DNA of 5,874 nt from Planctomycetales bacterium (GTDB taxonomy: Bacteria > Planctomycetota > Phycisphaerae > SM23-33), in NCBI GenBank assembly GCA_030631125.1, contig DAOVLS010000165.1:1-5874 (forward strand). The letters run 5' to 3'. A program made the translations under genes and the position numbers. Position 1 is the first letter of the stretch, and every line of letters starts with the position of its first letter. Below, one piece after another: positions 1-5,825 of the stretch. The notes under the pieces were generated by a model. It did not search any database, was not told where the DNA came from, and saw nothing but the letters and a program-made list of their open reading frames with translations.

Positions 1-1001
1 GGGAACACGTCAAACCCATCTTCCAGGCAGTTTCGGCAAAGTCCGACGGCGAACCATGCTGCGACTGGGTCGGCGAGAACGGCGCAGGCCATTACGTCAA
101 AATGACGCACAACGGTATCGAGTACGGCGACATGCAACTTATCTGCGAAGCATATTCGCTGATGAAGGCTATCGGAATGACACCGGCGGAAATGTCCGAG
201 GTATTCACCGAGTGGAACAAGGGCGAACTGGACAGCTACCTCATCGAAATCACCCGCGACATACTCGCGGCGACCGATCCGGAAACGGGGCAGGCGATGG
301 TCGATGTCATTCTCGATACTGCCGGCCAGAAGGGCACGGGCAAATGGACGGGCATCAGCGCGCTGGATATGGGAATACCGCTGACGCTCATCGGCGAGGC
401 AGTCTTCGCGCGGTGCCTCTCTGCCCTGAAGGACGAGCGGGTCGCAGCCAGCGAAAAACTCCGAGGCCCCAAACGAACTTTCAAAGGCGACCGGGCGAAA
501 TTTATTGAGGACATCCGCCAGGCGCTGTATGCCTCGAAGATTATTTCTTACGCGCAGGGGTTCATGCTACTGCGGGCGGCTGCGGCTGAGTACGGCTGGA
601 ACCTTAATTACGGCGGGATCGCACTTATGTGGCGGGGCGGATGCATCATCCGAAGCCAGTTCCTCGGAAAGATAAAAGACGCATACAGCAAGAAAACGCT
701 GCCGACGAATCTGCTGCTTGTGCCTTATTTCCGCAGCGCGGTTCGCAAGGCCAATTCAGCCTGGCGGCGGGTGGTCATCCAGGCGGTCCGCCTCGGCGTG
801 CCCGTGCCGGCATTCAGTTCAGCCCTGGCGTTCTACGACGCCTACCGCTCCGAACGCCTGCCGGCCAACCTCCTCCAGGCTCAGCGGGATTACTTCGGCG
901 CGCATACGTACGAGCGGGTCGATAAGCCGCGAGGCGAATTCTTCCACACAAACTGGACAGGAACCGGCGGAGACACGACCGCCAGCACATACACTGCGTA
1001 G
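1..1001 (+). CDS. gnd: 6-phosphogluconate dehydrogenase, decarboxylating (5'-truncated by window)
   Basis: Cytosolic enzyme of the oxidative pentose phosphate pathway: oxidises and decarboxylates 6-phosphogluconate to ribulose 5-phosphate with reduction of NADP+ (or NAD+). The frame is already open at base 3 and gives 332 residues before TAG. The family is about 480 residues, so roughly 150, the N-terminal Rossmann domain, lie outside. Visible landmarks, in fragment numbering: GEPCCDWVG (16-24), then [19 protein letters not shown] (27-45) carrying the catalytic lysine K33 and substrate residues H36, N37 and E40 (K183, H186, N187, E190 of the sheep enzyme). Next come KGTGKWT near 110 and the C-terminal [12 protein letters not shown] segment, whose R295 and H301 match sheep R446 and H452, then FHTNWTG. 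The tail ends STYTA, close to the animal-type long form. All visible catalytic residues are intact, so the gene looks functional. The family call is near certain; the cofactor cannot be judged because the nucleotide-binding domain is missing. Confidence 0.97.
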   Translation, partial: EHVKPIFQAVSAKSDGEPCCDWVGENGAGHYVKMTHNGIEYGDMQLICEAYSLMKAIGMTPAEMSEVFTEWNKGELDSYLIEITRDILAATDPETGQAMVDVILDTAGQKGTGKWTGISALDMGIPLTLIGEAVFARCLSALKDERVAASEKLRGPKRTFKGDRAKFIEDIRQALYASKIISYAQGFMLLRAAAAEYGWNLNYGGIALMWRGGCIIRSQFLGKIKDAYSKKTLPTNLLLVPYFRSAVRKANSAWRRVVIQAVRLGVPVPAFSSALAFYDAYRSERLPANLLQAQRDYFGAHTYERVDKPRGEFFHTNWTGTGGDTTASTYTA

Positions 1002-1002
1002 C

Positions 1003-1028
1003 GATTTCGGATTTCGGATTGCGGATTG
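1003..1028. repeat. Heptamer tandem repeat (GATTTCG type)
   Basis: Directly after the gnd stop codon the sequence reads GATTTCG, GATTTCG, GATTGCG and then a partial GATTG: three and a half imperfect copies of a 7-base unit. It is non-coding and adjoins the hairpin at 1049-1075. I associate similar short modules with dispersed intergenic repeats in planctomycete genomes, but that is memory, not something this window shows. The copy number in the genome is unknown from here. Confidence 0.6.
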
Positions 1029-1048
1029 AAAAACAGCAGGCCGGGTGG

Positions 1049-1075
1049 CACGGTCAAGTTGGAAACTTGGCCGTG
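1049..1075. repeat. Strong hairpin / inverted repeat, 12-bp arms, 3-base loop
   Basis: Left arm CACGGTCAAGTT (1049-1060), loop GGA, right arm AACTTGGCCGTG (1064-1075). Eleven of the twelve pairs are Watson-Crick; 1054:1070 is T-G, which is a G-U wobble if transcribed as this strand. No T-run follows (the next bases are GGGATGC), so it is not a canonical intrinsic terminator. It could be a dispersed palindromic (REP/MITE-like) unit, an mRNA-stabilising 3' structure for gnd, or a structure ahead of the following membrane-protein gene. The structure is certain; its role is not. Confidence 0.75.
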
Positions 1076-1107
1076 GGATGCACCGGAATGCCAATGGACG
1101 TTGCCTG

Positions 1108-1545
1108 ATGAGTATGAGAAAAAAGGTTGACTACTCTGCGGTTCCGCGATGGGCAAAACTGATTTTTATAATTGATTTCGTTAACTGGTTTATCTTTGCC
1201 GTCGTAGTCTTGAGCATCGGTGGTGATGCGCTGGATACCCAACCAGTCAACGGCAGATTCTATGTGGAATCACATGGTACCCAGACGGACGTATGCGAAG
1301 CCACATGGGTCTTCAGCCTGTTCTACTCGTATGTTTCGCTGATCCTGTTACCTGTCGGAGCGTTGTGCTTCGTACCGTATCTGCACCGCGTCAAGTGGAA
1401 AGGCCAAGAGGAACAAAATACAGGATGGACCAAGCGAACGTCTGTTGTCGTATTCTTCCTGGTTGGCTTTATGACATCGCTTGTGCTGTATGCAACAACA
1501 CGTGATCTGATTAAATCAATTTCAGCATGGGTGCGGATAGGATGA
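1108..1545 (+). CDS. Small membrane protein of unknown function, three predicted helices
   Basis: A 145-residue protein when started at ATG 1108. Three hydrophobic segments are visible: about 17-37 (LIFIIDFVNWFIFAVVV), 67-92 (WVFSLFYSYVSLILLPVGA) and 111-130 (SVVVFFLVGFMTSLVLYA). Positive charges at the N-terminus (RKK, R14, K17) and between helices 2 and 3 (HRVKWK, TKR) suggest N-inside, C-outside topology in the cytoplasmic membrane. The outer loop has GRFYVESHGTQTDV (49-62), which resembles a G-x-Y-(x)3-HG-x(2)-T motif I loosely recall from uncharacterised membrane proteins. The frame is open further up to GTG 1045, but that extension would translate the hairpin, so I chose 1108; ATG 1114 is equally possible and no strong ribosome site decides. 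Sampled stretches are about 37-48% GC against 60% or more in neighbours, partly expected for a membrane protein but also consistent with separate acquisition. It ends one base before the oxidoreductase, suggesting translational coupling. I recognise no function. Confidence 0.7.
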   Translation: MSMRKKVDYSAVPRWAKLIFIIDFVNWFIFAVVVLSIGGDALDTQPVNGRFYVESHGTQTDVCEATWVFSLFYSYVSLILLPVGALCFVPYLHRVKWKGQEEQNTGWTKRTSVVVFFLVGFMTSLVLYATTRDLIKSISAWVRIG

Positions 1546-1546
1546 A

Positions 1547-2863
1547 ATGCCTGATAAAGTGAAATCGAAAAAACGTTACGTGCAGGTCGGTATGGGCGGC
1601 AGGAGCAGGATGTACACGGATGCCATAATCGGCGATTTTTCCGACTTTTGCGAACTGGCGGCGATATGCGACAAAAGCCCGGGCCGGTTGGAACTGGCCA
1701 ATCGCCACATTGCCGAAAACGGCGGCTCGCCCGTCCCTGCGTACCGGGCCGATGATTTCGATAAGATGATCGCCGAGGCCAGGCCTGACGTTGTTATCGT
1801 AACTACAGGCCCGGACGCCACACACAGCGATTACATCTGCCGGGCGATGGAACTCGGCTGCGACGTCGCTACCGAAAAACCGATGACCACCGACGAGACC
1901 CGTTGCCGGGAAATCCTCAAAACCGCCGCGAAGACCGGCAGGGGCCTACAGGTAACTTTCAACTATCGCTATGCCCCGCCCCGAAGCCAGATAAAGGAGA
2001 TACTCGCTGCCGGGACTATCGGTGAGATTCTCAGCGTCGATTTCGCCTGGCTTCTGGACACGCGCCACGGAGCCGATTATTTCCGCCGATGGCACCGACG
2101 GCGCGAAAACTCCGGCTCGCTGCTGGTACACAAGGCCACACACCATTTCGATCTCGTCAACTGGTGGCTTGGCGATGATCCCGAAGAAGTCTTCTGTCAT
2201 GCCTCATTGAAATATTACACGCCCGCCACCGCTGAGCGAATGGGGCTTGCCGACCGGTCCGAGCGGTGCAGGGGATGCCCCGTCGCCGAACGCTGCAAGT
2301 TCTACCTGGACCTGGCGGATTCGGAAGGTATGAAGGAAATGTACCTCGAATGTGAAAGTGAGCCGGACGGTTATATCCGCGACAAGTGCGTCTTTTCCGA
2401 CGAGATCGACATATGGGACAATATGTCGGTGTCGGTCCGGTACAAGCAAGGCGCGTTATTGAACTACATCCTGCACGCCTACAGCCCTTACGAGGGCTAT
2501 CGCATCGCCTTCAACGGCACGAAGGGTCGCCTGGAGCATCGCGCCTGCGAGAATACCTACGTCAGCGGCGACGGCGCCGTGCCAGGCGAACTGAAGAAGA
2601 AAAATACAACGACAACCCTGATTCGAGAGTTCTCCTCGCCCGAGCAAATCGAAGTCAGGACAAGCAAAGGCGGACACGGCGGCGGCGACGCGCCGCTACT
2701 GGCCGACGTCTTCGACCCCAACGCCCCGTCCGACCCGCTCAATCGCAAGGCCGGGCAACGGGACGGAGCCTACTCCATTCTCATCGGTGTAGCCGCCTGC
2801 AAAAGCATCGATACCGGAAAAGCAATCAAAATCGCCGATCTGCTCGGTGATGCACCGTTGTAA
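1547..2863 (+). CDS. Gfo/Idh/MocA family NAD(P)-dependent oxidoreductase with four-cysteine insertion
   Basis: A 438-residue soluble dehydrogenase of the glucose-fructose oxidoreductase / inositol dehydrogenase family, acting on a sugar, inositol or sugar-acid substrate I cannot name. Near the N-terminus is the Rossmann fold with VGMGGRS (14-20) where the dinucleotide pyrophosphate binds. ATEKPM (108-113) is the family EKP motif with the catalytic-region lysine K111. The C-terminal half has LVHKATHHFDLVNWW (193-207), whose H199, H200 and D202 are the likely active-site histidine/aspartate set. A cysteine-rich insertion follows: CRGCPVAERC (C241, C244, C250), with C281 about 30 residues on in RDKCVFSDEIDIWD. 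This could hold a zinc ion or another metal. PYEGYRIAFNGTKGRLE (314-330) and GGHGGGD (375-381) are further blocks I associate with one environmental subgroup. There is no signal peptide, and the start is the only sensible ATG, four bases after a GGA. The next gene is the epimerase, so both probably serve one keto-sugar-acid pathway. Confidence 0.93.
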   Translation: MPDKVKSKKRYVQVGMGGRSRMYTDAIIGDFSDFCELAAICDKSPGRLELANRHIAENGGSPVPAYRADDFDKMIAEARPDVVIVTTGPDATHSDYICRAMELGCDVATEKPMTTDETRCREILKTAAKTGRGLQVTFNYRYAPPRSQIKEILAAGTIGEILSVDFAWLLDTRHGADYFRRWHRRRENSGSLLVHKATHHFDLVNWWLGDDPEEVFCHASLKYYTPATAERMGLADRSERCRGCPVAERCKFYLDLADSEGMKEMYLECESEPDGYIRDKCVFSDEIDIWDNMSVSVRYKQGALLNYILHAYSPYEGYRIAFNGTKGRLEHRACENTYVSGDGAVPGELKKKNTTTTLIREFSSPEQIEVRTSKGGHGGGDAPLLADVFDPNAPSDPLNRKAGQRDGAYSILIGVAACKSIDTGKAIKIADLLGDAPL

Positions 2864-2888
2864 AATATTGATAAACGGACCCCTGCAA

Positions 2889-4355
2889 ATGGAAATGCAC
2901 GAACAGATAGGGCAATTGACAAAACTTGAAGTTTATCCTTCAAGTCTCACTGAGGCCGGCGGGGTAACGTACTTCCTTGGTCGGCGGGGGTTGGAAAAAC
3001 TCGTCGGGTCGATCGGCGCCGGCGGTATCGTCGGTGAAAAGGTTACTGCGCTAAACGGCAAGCCGGTTATTGTGGGACCGACAGATCATGCGAACGCTCG
3101 GGCGATAAGAAAAGTAATTCCGTGGACTTCGCCGAGGTGTCTCGGTCCGGTCAGGAGTATCGGCATGGGCGACCGGCTGGGACTTGCGACGCCGGGGCAC
3201 ATCCGCGCCGTCGCCGGTAGCGGCTTGGCGGTGTTCCTCGCCCAGCAGTCTATCCGTGAAATGGTCCGCACGCAGCGAAGCCCCGACGACGTGATGGATT
3301 CGGCCACGTGGGGCGTCCTCCAGGAAGGTTTTAAGCAAGGTTTCGGGTCCGACGCCGACCACCTGCAAACCTTCGAGGACATCGACCGGACAGTCAAGGC
3401 CGGTTTTACCATGTTCACGATAGACCCCGGTGCACACGTGGACGATGCAGCCGACACCGACACCGCAGACGTCCTGGCCGAAAAAGTCGCATCCATAGGC
3501 CTGTCGGAAATGGATATGAATACCGCCGACCTGACGGGCAGATATGTTGGAAAGACATTTGACCTGGGCGATGCGAAAATCGCGTTTGACGAAGAAACCC
3601 TCCTCCGCGCCGCAGCCAAGTACGGTAAGGCAGTCGTTCACGTCGCCAAAATGTACCGTCACCTTACGGAAGTCGCGTGTGGCCCGTTCGAAGTGGAAAT
3701 ATCCGTCGATGAGACTGAAAGCCCCACATCGCCGGCAGAGCATTTTTTCTTTGCGATCGAATTGAAACGGCTTGGCGTCGAGTGGGTCGCGCTGGCGCCG
3801 CGATTTATCGGACGGTTCGAGAAGGGCGTCGATTATATCGGCGACCTCGACGAATTCGCAGCCTCGTTCGCCGAGCACGTCGCTGTTATGAAAACACTCG
3901 GGCCGTACCGAATCTCCATCCATTCCGGCTCCGACAAGTTCAGCATATACTCAATCGCCGCCGACCTGGCAGGGCAATACGTTCACGTCAAGACGGCTGG
4001 GACGAGTTACCTCGAAGCCCTGCGTGCGATTGCCGCGACGGAGCCGGACCTTTTCGGTAAGATACTCGACTTCGCACGCGACCGATACGAAGCAGACAAG
4101 GCGACGTATCACATATCGGCCGACGTAACGAAAGTTCCGCCGGCCGATGCGCTCAAAGACGCGCAATTGCCGGGCCTGCTGGACGATTTCGACGCCCGCC
4201 AGGTCCTGCACGTTACATTCGGGTCGGTCCTGACAGCCGACGACGGAGAAAGGTTCGGCAAGCGGATTTACGCCGCACTGAAAGCAGACGAAGAGGCGCA
4301 CTACGCAGTGTTGGAAAAGCATCTTGGACGACACGTTGCGCCGTTTGTGAAGTGA
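2889..4355 (+). CDS. uxaE: UxaE-type tagaturonate epimerase family protein
   Basis: UxaE interconverts D-tagaturonate and D-fructuronate, joining the galacturonate branch to the glucuronate branch of hexuronate breakdown; it was described in Thermotoga and is a metal-dependent barrel enzyme. I assign this 488-residue protein by overall resemblance and by its likely length match. Polar blocks probably lining the active site (numbering from ATG 2889): GMGDRLGLATPGHI (92-105), DADHLQTFEDID (155-166), FTIDPGAHVDD (176-186), EVEISVDETESP (268-279), EHFFFAIELKRLG (284-296), ISIHSGSDKFSIY (342-354, with H345) and YVHVKTAGTSY (364-374, with H366). The acidic and histidine residues here are candidate metal ligands; I cannot say which bind. 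Start choice: the frame extends to GTG 2847/ATG 2850, overlapping the oxidoreductase by about 14 bases without a ribosome site. ATG 2889 has a GGA nine bases upstream and lies close to the LEVYPSSL block where the conserved sequence seems to begin; ATG 2895 is also possible. Actual substrate specificity (tagaturonate or another ketose) is untested. Confidence 0.85.
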   Translation: MEMHEQIGQLTKLEVYPSSLTEAGGVTYFLGRRGLEKLVGSIGAGGIVGEKVTALNGKPVIVGPTDHANARAIRKVIPWTSPRCLGPVRSIGMGDRLGLATPGHIRAVAGSGLAVFLAQQSIREMVRTQRSPDDVMDSATWGVLQEGFKQGFGSDADHLQTFEDIDRTVKAGFTMFTIDPGAHVDDAADTDTADVLAEKVASIGLSEMDMNTADLTGRYVGKTFDLGDAKIAFDEETLLRAAAKYGKAVVHVAKMYRHLTEVACGPFEVEISVDETESPTSPAEHFFFAIELKRLGVEWVALAPRFIGRFEKGVDYIGDLDEFAASFAEHVAVMKTLGPYRISIHSGSDKFSIYSIAADLAGQYVHVKTAGTSYLEALRAIAATEPDLFGKILDFARDRYEADKATYHISADVTKVPPADALKDAQLPGLLDDFDARQVLHVTFGSVLTADDGERFGKRIYAALKADEEAHYAVLEKHLGRHVAPFVK

Positions 4356-4361
4356 TGCTGA

Positions 4362-4391
4362 TTGAAATAGTTCCCCAAACTCGATTATACT
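4362..4391 (+). promoter_or_regulatory. Candidate sigma70-type promoter for hicBA
   Basis: TTGAAA (4362-4367) and TATACT (4386-4391) are separated by 18 bases, each close to the consensus -35 and -10 hexamers. The site lies just after the epimerase stop codon and 32 bases ahead of the hicB start, so it would give the toxin-antitoxin pair its own transcription. ATAC (4387-4390) and GTAT (4398-4401) form a short imperfect dyad over the -10 region that might serve as an operator, though this is weak. No terminator hairpin is visible after the epimerase, so read-through transcription is also possible. Confidence 0.5.
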
Positions 4392-4422
4392 ACGAGTGTA
4401 TCGTGAAGCAGGAGATCGCAGA

Positions 4423-4614
4423 ATGAGCGTTAATATGACAATGGTGTACTGGAAAGGGGAGAAATTCTGGCTTGGCAAACTCCTGGAACACCCGGAGATA
4501 ATGACACAGGGCGAAACGCTTGAAGAATTGGAAGCCAATATCAGGGAAGCCTATCTCCTGATGGCTATGGACGACGTGCCGGCCGAACACGAATCGAAGG
4601 CCATCGCGATATGA
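4423..4614 (+). CDS. hicB: HicB-family antitoxin (short form)
   Basis: A 63-residue antitoxin that should bind and neutralise the HicA mRNA interferase encoded by the next gene. The short beta-strand region YWKGEKFWLGKLLEHPEIMT (10-29) is followed by QGETLEELEANIREAYLLM, the characteristic G-(D/E)-T-hydrophobic-EE-hydrophobic-x-N-hydrophobic-x-EA pattern of the HicB partial RNase-H-like fold. The start at ATG 4423 is preferred over an upstream GTG at 4396 because AGGAG (4410-4414) is well spaced, eight bases before it. The protein stops after the fold and has no room for the C-terminal DNA-binding domain of longer HicB proteins, so autoregulation by HicB alone is doubtful. Its TGA overlaps the hicA start as ATGA, the usual sign of coupled translation. 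Antitoxin-first order is opposite to the E. coli hicAB operon but common in other bacteria. Confidence 0.88.
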   Translation: MSVNMTMVYWKGEKFWLGKLLEHPEIMTQGETLEELEANIREAYLLMAMDDVPAEHESKAIAI

Positions 4615-4790
4615 AACGAAAGCAATTCGTCCGTCAACTCGAAAAGGATGGATGTGTTTTTGTCAGGCACGGTGCCAATCACGATATTTACACCAATCCC
4701 GCAACCGGACAGAAGCAGCCGGTTCCACGGCACAGAGAAATCGATAACGCGTTGGCAAAACATATCCGTAAATATCTGGGGCTGGATTAG
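4611..4790 (+). CDS. hicA: HicA-family toxin (mRNA interferase)
   Basis: A 59-residue toxin that cleaves or blocks mRNA when not bound by HicB. It has the compact double-stranded-RNA-binding-like fold typical of HicA, whose usual length is about 55-85 residues. The N-terminus MKRKQFVRQLEKDGC matches the first helix. VRHGANHDIY (18-27) carries the expected catalytic histidine, H24, aligned with E. coli HicA H23. QKQPVPRHREID (34-45) is the conserved P-V/M-P-R-H segment, and a helix with IRKYLGL ends the protein. Nothing essential is missing, so it looks active. The reading frame was found by following the ATGA overlap with hicB. The pair sits in a metabolic gene run with no mobile-element genes nearby, and sampled GC is about 50%, below the neighbours, consistent with horizontal arrival. 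Confidence 0.92.
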   Translation: MKRKQFVRQLEKDGCVFVRHGANHDIYTNPATGQKQPVPRHREIDNALAKHIRKYLGLD

Positions 4791-4822
4791 TAATCAGGCC
4801 TTTGTGAAAACATCTGGAAATT

Positions 4823-4827
4823 AGGAG
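4823..4827 (+). promoter_or_regulatory. Ribosome binding site of the HAD hydrolase gene
   Basis: AGGAG, six bases before ATG 4834, within the 43-base gap after hicA. It fixes this start and shows that the HAD gene is translated independently of hicA. The gap holds no terminator and no convincing promoter hexamers, so the HAD gene may be co-transcribed with hicBA. Confidence 0.6.
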
Positions 4828-4833
4828 CAATAA

Positions 4834-5751
4834 ATGTCTGGTAATTGCGACGACGTCGACTGGGGTCCCGAACCAGTTGAAACGCTGAAGGCACTGGAAA
4901 AGACAAAGGAATTTTTCGTTGGGATCGATTCGGACGGGTGTGCGTTCGACTCGATGGAGATTAAGCACAAGGAGTGTTTCATCCCCAACATTATTAACAG
5001 TTGGGAACTCCAGGCCGTCAGTCGGTTCGCCCGCGACGTGGCAGAGTTCGTCAATCTCTACAGCAAGTGGCGTGGCGTCAACCGCTTCCCTGCCCTGACA
5101 CTGACGTTCGACCTGCTGGCTGAACATCCCAAAGCCGTCGAGCGGGGATACAAGGCTCCGCAGGTCGATTCGCTGCGGAAGTGGATTTCCGAAGAATCCA
5201 AACTGGGCAACCCCGCCCTGGAGGCCAAAATCGCCGAAAACAACGACGAGGTGCTCAAAAAGACGCTTGAATGGTCCCATGCCGTCAACGCCGACGTCAA
5301 AAAAATCGTTCGCGGCGTTCCGCCGTTCCCGCACCTGCGCGAGAGCCTGGTAAAAATCGCCGAATCCGCTGACGCGATGGTCTGCTCCGGTACGCCGGGC
5401 GAAGCGCTGAAGCGTGAATGGGACGAGCACGACATCGCCCAATACGTCCACATTATCTGCGGGCAGGAGATGGGTTCCAAGACCGAGCATCTCGGGTACG
5501 CCGCCGGCGGAAAGTACGAACCCGAAAAAATCCTTATGATCGGCGACGCCCCCGGCGACATGAAGGCTGCCAAAGCGAACAACGCATTGTTCTATCCGGT
5601 CAACCCAGGCGATGAGGCCGAGTCGTGGAAACGCTTCTTTGAAGAGGCTGCCGACAAATTCTTCGCCGGTCAATATGCGGGCGAATACGAGGACGAACTC
5701 ATCGCCGAATTCGACGCCCACCTGCCCGAAAAACCGCCGTGGGGGGAGTAG
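4834..5751 (+). CDS. HAD-superfamily hydrolase with large cap domain
   Basis: A 305-residue cytosolic hydrolase, probably a phosphatase acting on a phosphorylated small molecule; the substrate cannot be told from sequence. All four HAD motifs are present. Motif I is GIDSDGCAFDS (30-40), with nucleophile D32 and general acid D34; Cys replaces the usual Thr in DxDGT. Motif II is VCSGTPG (183-189), with S185. Motif III lysine is K216 in GSKTEHL. Motif IV is MIGDAPGDMKAA (235-246), with metal-binding D238 and D242. About 140 residues separate motifs I and II, so a large helical C1-type cap should cover the active site. This cap contains the distinctive stretch CFIPNIINSWELQAVSRFAR (48-67), then EFVNLYSKWRGVNRFPALTL. 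The start is well supported by AGGAG at 4823-4827, six bases upstream. The hicBA module lies between it and the epimerase; I infer that it belongs to the same sugar-acid pathway. It ends just before an intrinsic terminator. Confidence 0.88.
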   Translation: MSGNCDDVDWGPEPVETLKALEKTKEFFVGIDSDGCAFDSMEIKHKECFIPNIINSWELQAVSRFARDVAEFVNLYSKWRGVNRFPALTLTFDLLAEHPKAVERGYKAPQVDSLRKWISEESKLGNPALEAKIAENNDEVLKKTLEWSHAVNADVKKIVRGVPPFPHLRESLVKIAESADAMVCSGTPGEALKREWDEHDIAQYVHIICGQEMGSKTEHLGYAAGGKYEPEKILMIGDAPGDMKAAKANNALFYPVNPGDEAESWKRFFEEAADKFFAGQYAGEYEDELIAEFDAHLPEKPPWGE

Positions 5752-5772
5752 TAGTCAGTATCCAGTAGTCAG
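5750..5772. repeat. Direct repeat AGTAGTCAG, two copies, period 14
   Basis: AGTAGTCAG occurs at 5750-5758 and again at 5764-5772, separated by TATCC. The first copy overlaps the TAG stop of the HAD gene and the second lies between it and the terminator. It may be part of a dispersed intergenic repeat or a leftover of local duplication. There is no coding role. Confidence 0.55.
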
Positions 5773-5785
5773 GAGCCTGTTTAGC

Positions 5786-5809
5786 CGTCGCCGGTACGGC
5801 GACGTTTTT
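5786..5809 (+). terminator. Rho-independent terminator
   Basis: A perfect 8-bp GC-rich stem, CGTCGCCG (5786-5793) with CGGCGACG (5797-5804), a GTA loop, then five T residues (5805-5809). It lies 34 bases after the HAD stop and should end the transcription unit that contains the HAD gene and possibly hicBA and the upstream metabolic genes. Confidence 0.9.
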
Positions 5810-5825
5810 CTATCCGTACACAAAC

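Noticed and set aside
56..508. Second + strand frame within gnd (150 codons)
   Set aside because: An arginine-rich, low-complexity translation typical of an out-of-frame reading of a GC-rich gene; the gnd frame carries the catalytic motifs.
1049..1075. Hairpin as an intrinsic terminator for gnd
   Set aside because: The stem is strong, but GGGATGC follows instead of a T-run, so canonical termination is not supported on the + strand.
3051..3923. Open frame on the minus strand (290 codons) opposite the epimerase
   Set aside because: A shadow of the uxaE-like gene; no family features, and the sense protein is clearly conserved.
4396..4422. GTG 4396 as the hicB start
   Set aside because: It lies about 5 bases beyond the predicted -10 hexamer with no ribosome site, while ATG 4423 has AGGAG eight bases upstream and begins where the family fold begins.
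4663..5721. Long open frame on the minus strand (352 codons) opposite hicA and the HAD gene
   Set aside because: It lies opposite a HAD gene with all four motifs and a good ribosome site. Its protein shows no recognisable domain, and GC-rich codon usage on the + strand explains the open antisense frame.
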